A stretch of 7,478 bases of DNA from Actinomycetota bacterium (GTDB lineage Bacteria > Actinomycetota > Acidimicrobiia > IMCC26256 > JACDBD01): NCBI GenBank assembly GCA_013695115.1, contig JACDBD010000406.1, forward strand, positions 1 to 7,478, given 5' to 3'. Positions 6,738-7,478 of this stretch are shown here, piece by piece. The position numbers and the translations under genes were made by a program. Every line of letters starts with the position of its first letter. The stretch's first letter is position 1. A model generated the notes under the pieces. That model had not been told where the DNA came from. It made no database searches and worked only from the letters and a program-made list of their open reading frames with translations.

Positions 6738-6743
6738 ATCGTA
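6738..6743 (-). promoter_or_regulatory. Putative -10 box (TACGAT) for the minus-strand operon, leaderless type
   Basis: TACGAT on the minus strand fits the actinobacterial TANNNT -10 pattern and ends eight bases before the ATG at 6729 (five before the GTG at 6732). Transcription would start at or next to the start codon. No Shine-Dalgarno sequence or clear -35 box is visible, which agrees with a leaderless transcript. This is inferred from motif and spacing only. Confidence 0.45.
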
Positions 6744-6747
6744 GAGT
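6742..6747 (+). promoter_or_regulatory. Putative -10 box (TAGAGT) for the divergent membrane-protein gene, leaderless type
   Basis: TAGAGT fits TANNNT and ends seven bases before the ATG at 6755, the spacing expected when the first transcribed base belongs to the start codon. It shares two bases with the opposite-strand TACGAT box, so the two promoters would compete for polymerase. No convincing -35 box is seen. The GAG within it could alternatively be a weak ribosome-binding site. Confidence 0.45.
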
Positions 6748-6754
6748 TTCGGCG

Positions 6755-7478
6755 ATGTATTGGCTGGCGGTGACCCTGGGCGTCGCCCTCGTGGCCATGG
6801 TGGTGACCGGCGGCAGGATGAGCCGGTTGCTCAGCCTGCCGGTCCAGGCGCTGTGGCTGCTGGTCGCCGGGCTCGGCATCCAGATCGAACTCGCGCTGGT
6901 CGACCTCCCCGCCGACCGCGTCGATGACGCCGGCTTCGGCCTGTTGATGCTCTCGTACGCGCTGCTCCTGGCGTTCGGGTTCGTGAACATCCGCCTGCGC
7001 GGGATGGCAATCGTGACCCTTGGGCTGGCGCTGAACGCGGTGGTCGTCGGGCTCAACGAGGGCATGCCAACCATCGACCGGCGGGTCGAGACGCGTAGCG
7101 GACGTGAGGTCGAACACGCGGTGGAGCGCACGGCCACGGAGCGGCCCGAGAGCGACGAGGACCTGCTGCCGTTCCTGGGACAGATCGTCCGCTTGCCCGA
7201 CAATCCGATCGACGCCGCGCTCTCGCCCGGCGACATCGTTGTCGCGCTCGGCGTCGTCGTCGTGTTCGTCGCCGGTGGGCGGCGCAAGCCACGGCGGCGG
7301 GGCGCCTCCGCCGACGAAGCGGAGGTCGAGGAGGATGAGGAATGGGAAGAAGAGGAGGTCGCCATGGCTGACCAGATGCCCGCCTTCGAACCGACGCCGG
7401 TGCCGCCGCAACCGCCCCCGATGCCCGAGCCGCCCCCCATACCCGAGCCGCCGCCGGTGCCCGAGCCGCCGCCCGAGC
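6755..7478 (+). CDS. DUF5317-like multi-pass membrane protein with acidic and proline-rich C-terminal tail, runs off the right edge
   Basis: The frame is open from ATG 6755 to the right edge (241 codons, no stop). Hydrophobic segments lie near residues 3-19, 30-50, 60-78, 82-101 and 157-174. They fit a small integral membrane protein of the actinobacterial DUF5317 type, recalled by its short N-terminal helix with GGR(M/L)S, an N-x-GMP motif (NEGMP, 101-105), LGQIVRLP (141-148) and LSPGDIVVALGVVVV (156-170). Its function is not known. After the last helix come a basic patch (GGRRKPRRRG, 174-183), an acidic stretch (about 187-201) and a PPxPEP repeat tail (221 onward). The tail is unusual for the family as I know it and is probably cytoplasmic or extracytoplasmic depending on topology, which I cannot settle. 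The start is 25 bases from the divergent crotonase start, with no strong ribosome-binding site. The DUF5317 assignment rests on motif recall. Confidence 0.72.
   Translation, partial: MYWLAVTLGVALVAMVVTGGRMSRLLSLPVQALWLLVAGLGIQIELALVDLPADRVDDAGFGLLMLSYALLLAFGFVNIRLRGMAIVTLGLALNAVVVGLNEGMPTIDRRVETRSGREVEHAVERTATERPESDEDLLPFLGQIVRLPDNPIDAALSPGDIVVALGVVVVFVAGGRRKPRRRGASADEAEVEEDEEWEEEEVAMADQMPAFEPTPVPPQPPPMPEPPPIPEPPPVPEPPPE
7415..7478 (+). repeat. 18-base tandem repeat encoding PPxPEP
   Basis: Three in-frame 18-base units at 7415-7432, 7433-7450 and 7451-7468 encode PPMPEP, PPIPEP and PPVPEP, and a fourth begins at 7469 and continues past the edge. Unit differences are mostly in the third codon (ATG, ATA, GTG). 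The repeat lies inside the membrane-protein gene and probably forms an extended, flexible proline-rich tail. Copy number may vary between strains through slippage. Confidence 0.85.

Noticed and set aside
5951..7411. Upstream extension of the copy A frame to give a 932-residue protein
   Set aside because: The extra part runs through the crotonase gene out of frame and the divergent membrane-protein gene, and it is Arg-rich without motifs. The paralogue leader MDVPETHY fixes the start at 5950.
6730..7440. Upstream extension of the crotonase frame to 494 residues
   Set aside because: The extension is Ser/Gly-rich antisense sequence to the DUF5317-like gene, and the protein from 6729 already has full family length.
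7415..7478. Short tandem repeat considered as a CRISPR or regulatory repeat
   Set aside because: The units are contiguous, 18 bases, in frame and proline-coding, with no spacers.

Overview
The window reads as a chromosomal segment from a high-GC actinobacterium. The acyl-CoA carboxylase and crotonase genes, the DUF5317-like membrane protein, the TANNNT-type leaderless promoters and the alpha/beta-hydrolase-cyclase fusions would all fit the Actinobacteria, possibly Acidimicrobiia. That assignment is by protein style only; no rRNA or other taxonomic marker is present. No tRNA, rRNA, CRISPR array, insertion sequence or phage gene was seen.

Layout: six genes lie on the minus strand and are read from right to left, with gaps of only 0 to 5 bases. 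In transcription order they are a crotonase-superfamily enoyl-CoA hydratase/isomerase (6729-5956), four consecutive paralogous fusion proteins with an N-terminal alpha/beta-hydrolase domain and a C-terminal class III nucleotidyl cyclase domain (5950-4613, 4610-3312, 3311-1980, 1977-670), and the first 221 codons of an acyl-CoA carboxylase carboxyltransferase subunit (665 to beyond base 1). They look like one operon. On the plus strand a divergent gene starts at 6755 and runs off the right edge. It encodes a DUF5317-like membrane protein with an acidic and proline-rich tail. Only 25 bases separate the two divergent starts, and they hold two overlapping TANNNT boxes placed for leaderless transcription in both directions.

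The notable part is the four-gene array. The architecture resembles Mycobacterium tuberculosis Rv1900c (hydrolase domain plus cyclase domain), but here it occurs four times in a row inside an acyl-CoA metabolism operon. The copies have divided the catalytic residues between them. The promoter-proximal copy (4613-5950) keeps a full Ser-Asp-His hydrolase triad, but both purine-selecting cyclase positions are changed (Lys to Ser, Asp to Asn). The other three keep the canonical Lys/Asp adenylate-cyclase pair and have lost the hydrolase nucleophile (Ala, Ile, Ala).

A reasonable inference is a set of ligand-sensing cyclases whose dead hydrolase folds act as receptors for ester or acyl metabolites, possibly made or used by the flanking acyl-CoA enzymes, with cAMP as output and possible heterodimers between paralogues. 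No cAMP receptor, phosphodiesterase or transcription factor is visible in the window, so the downstream pathway is unknown.
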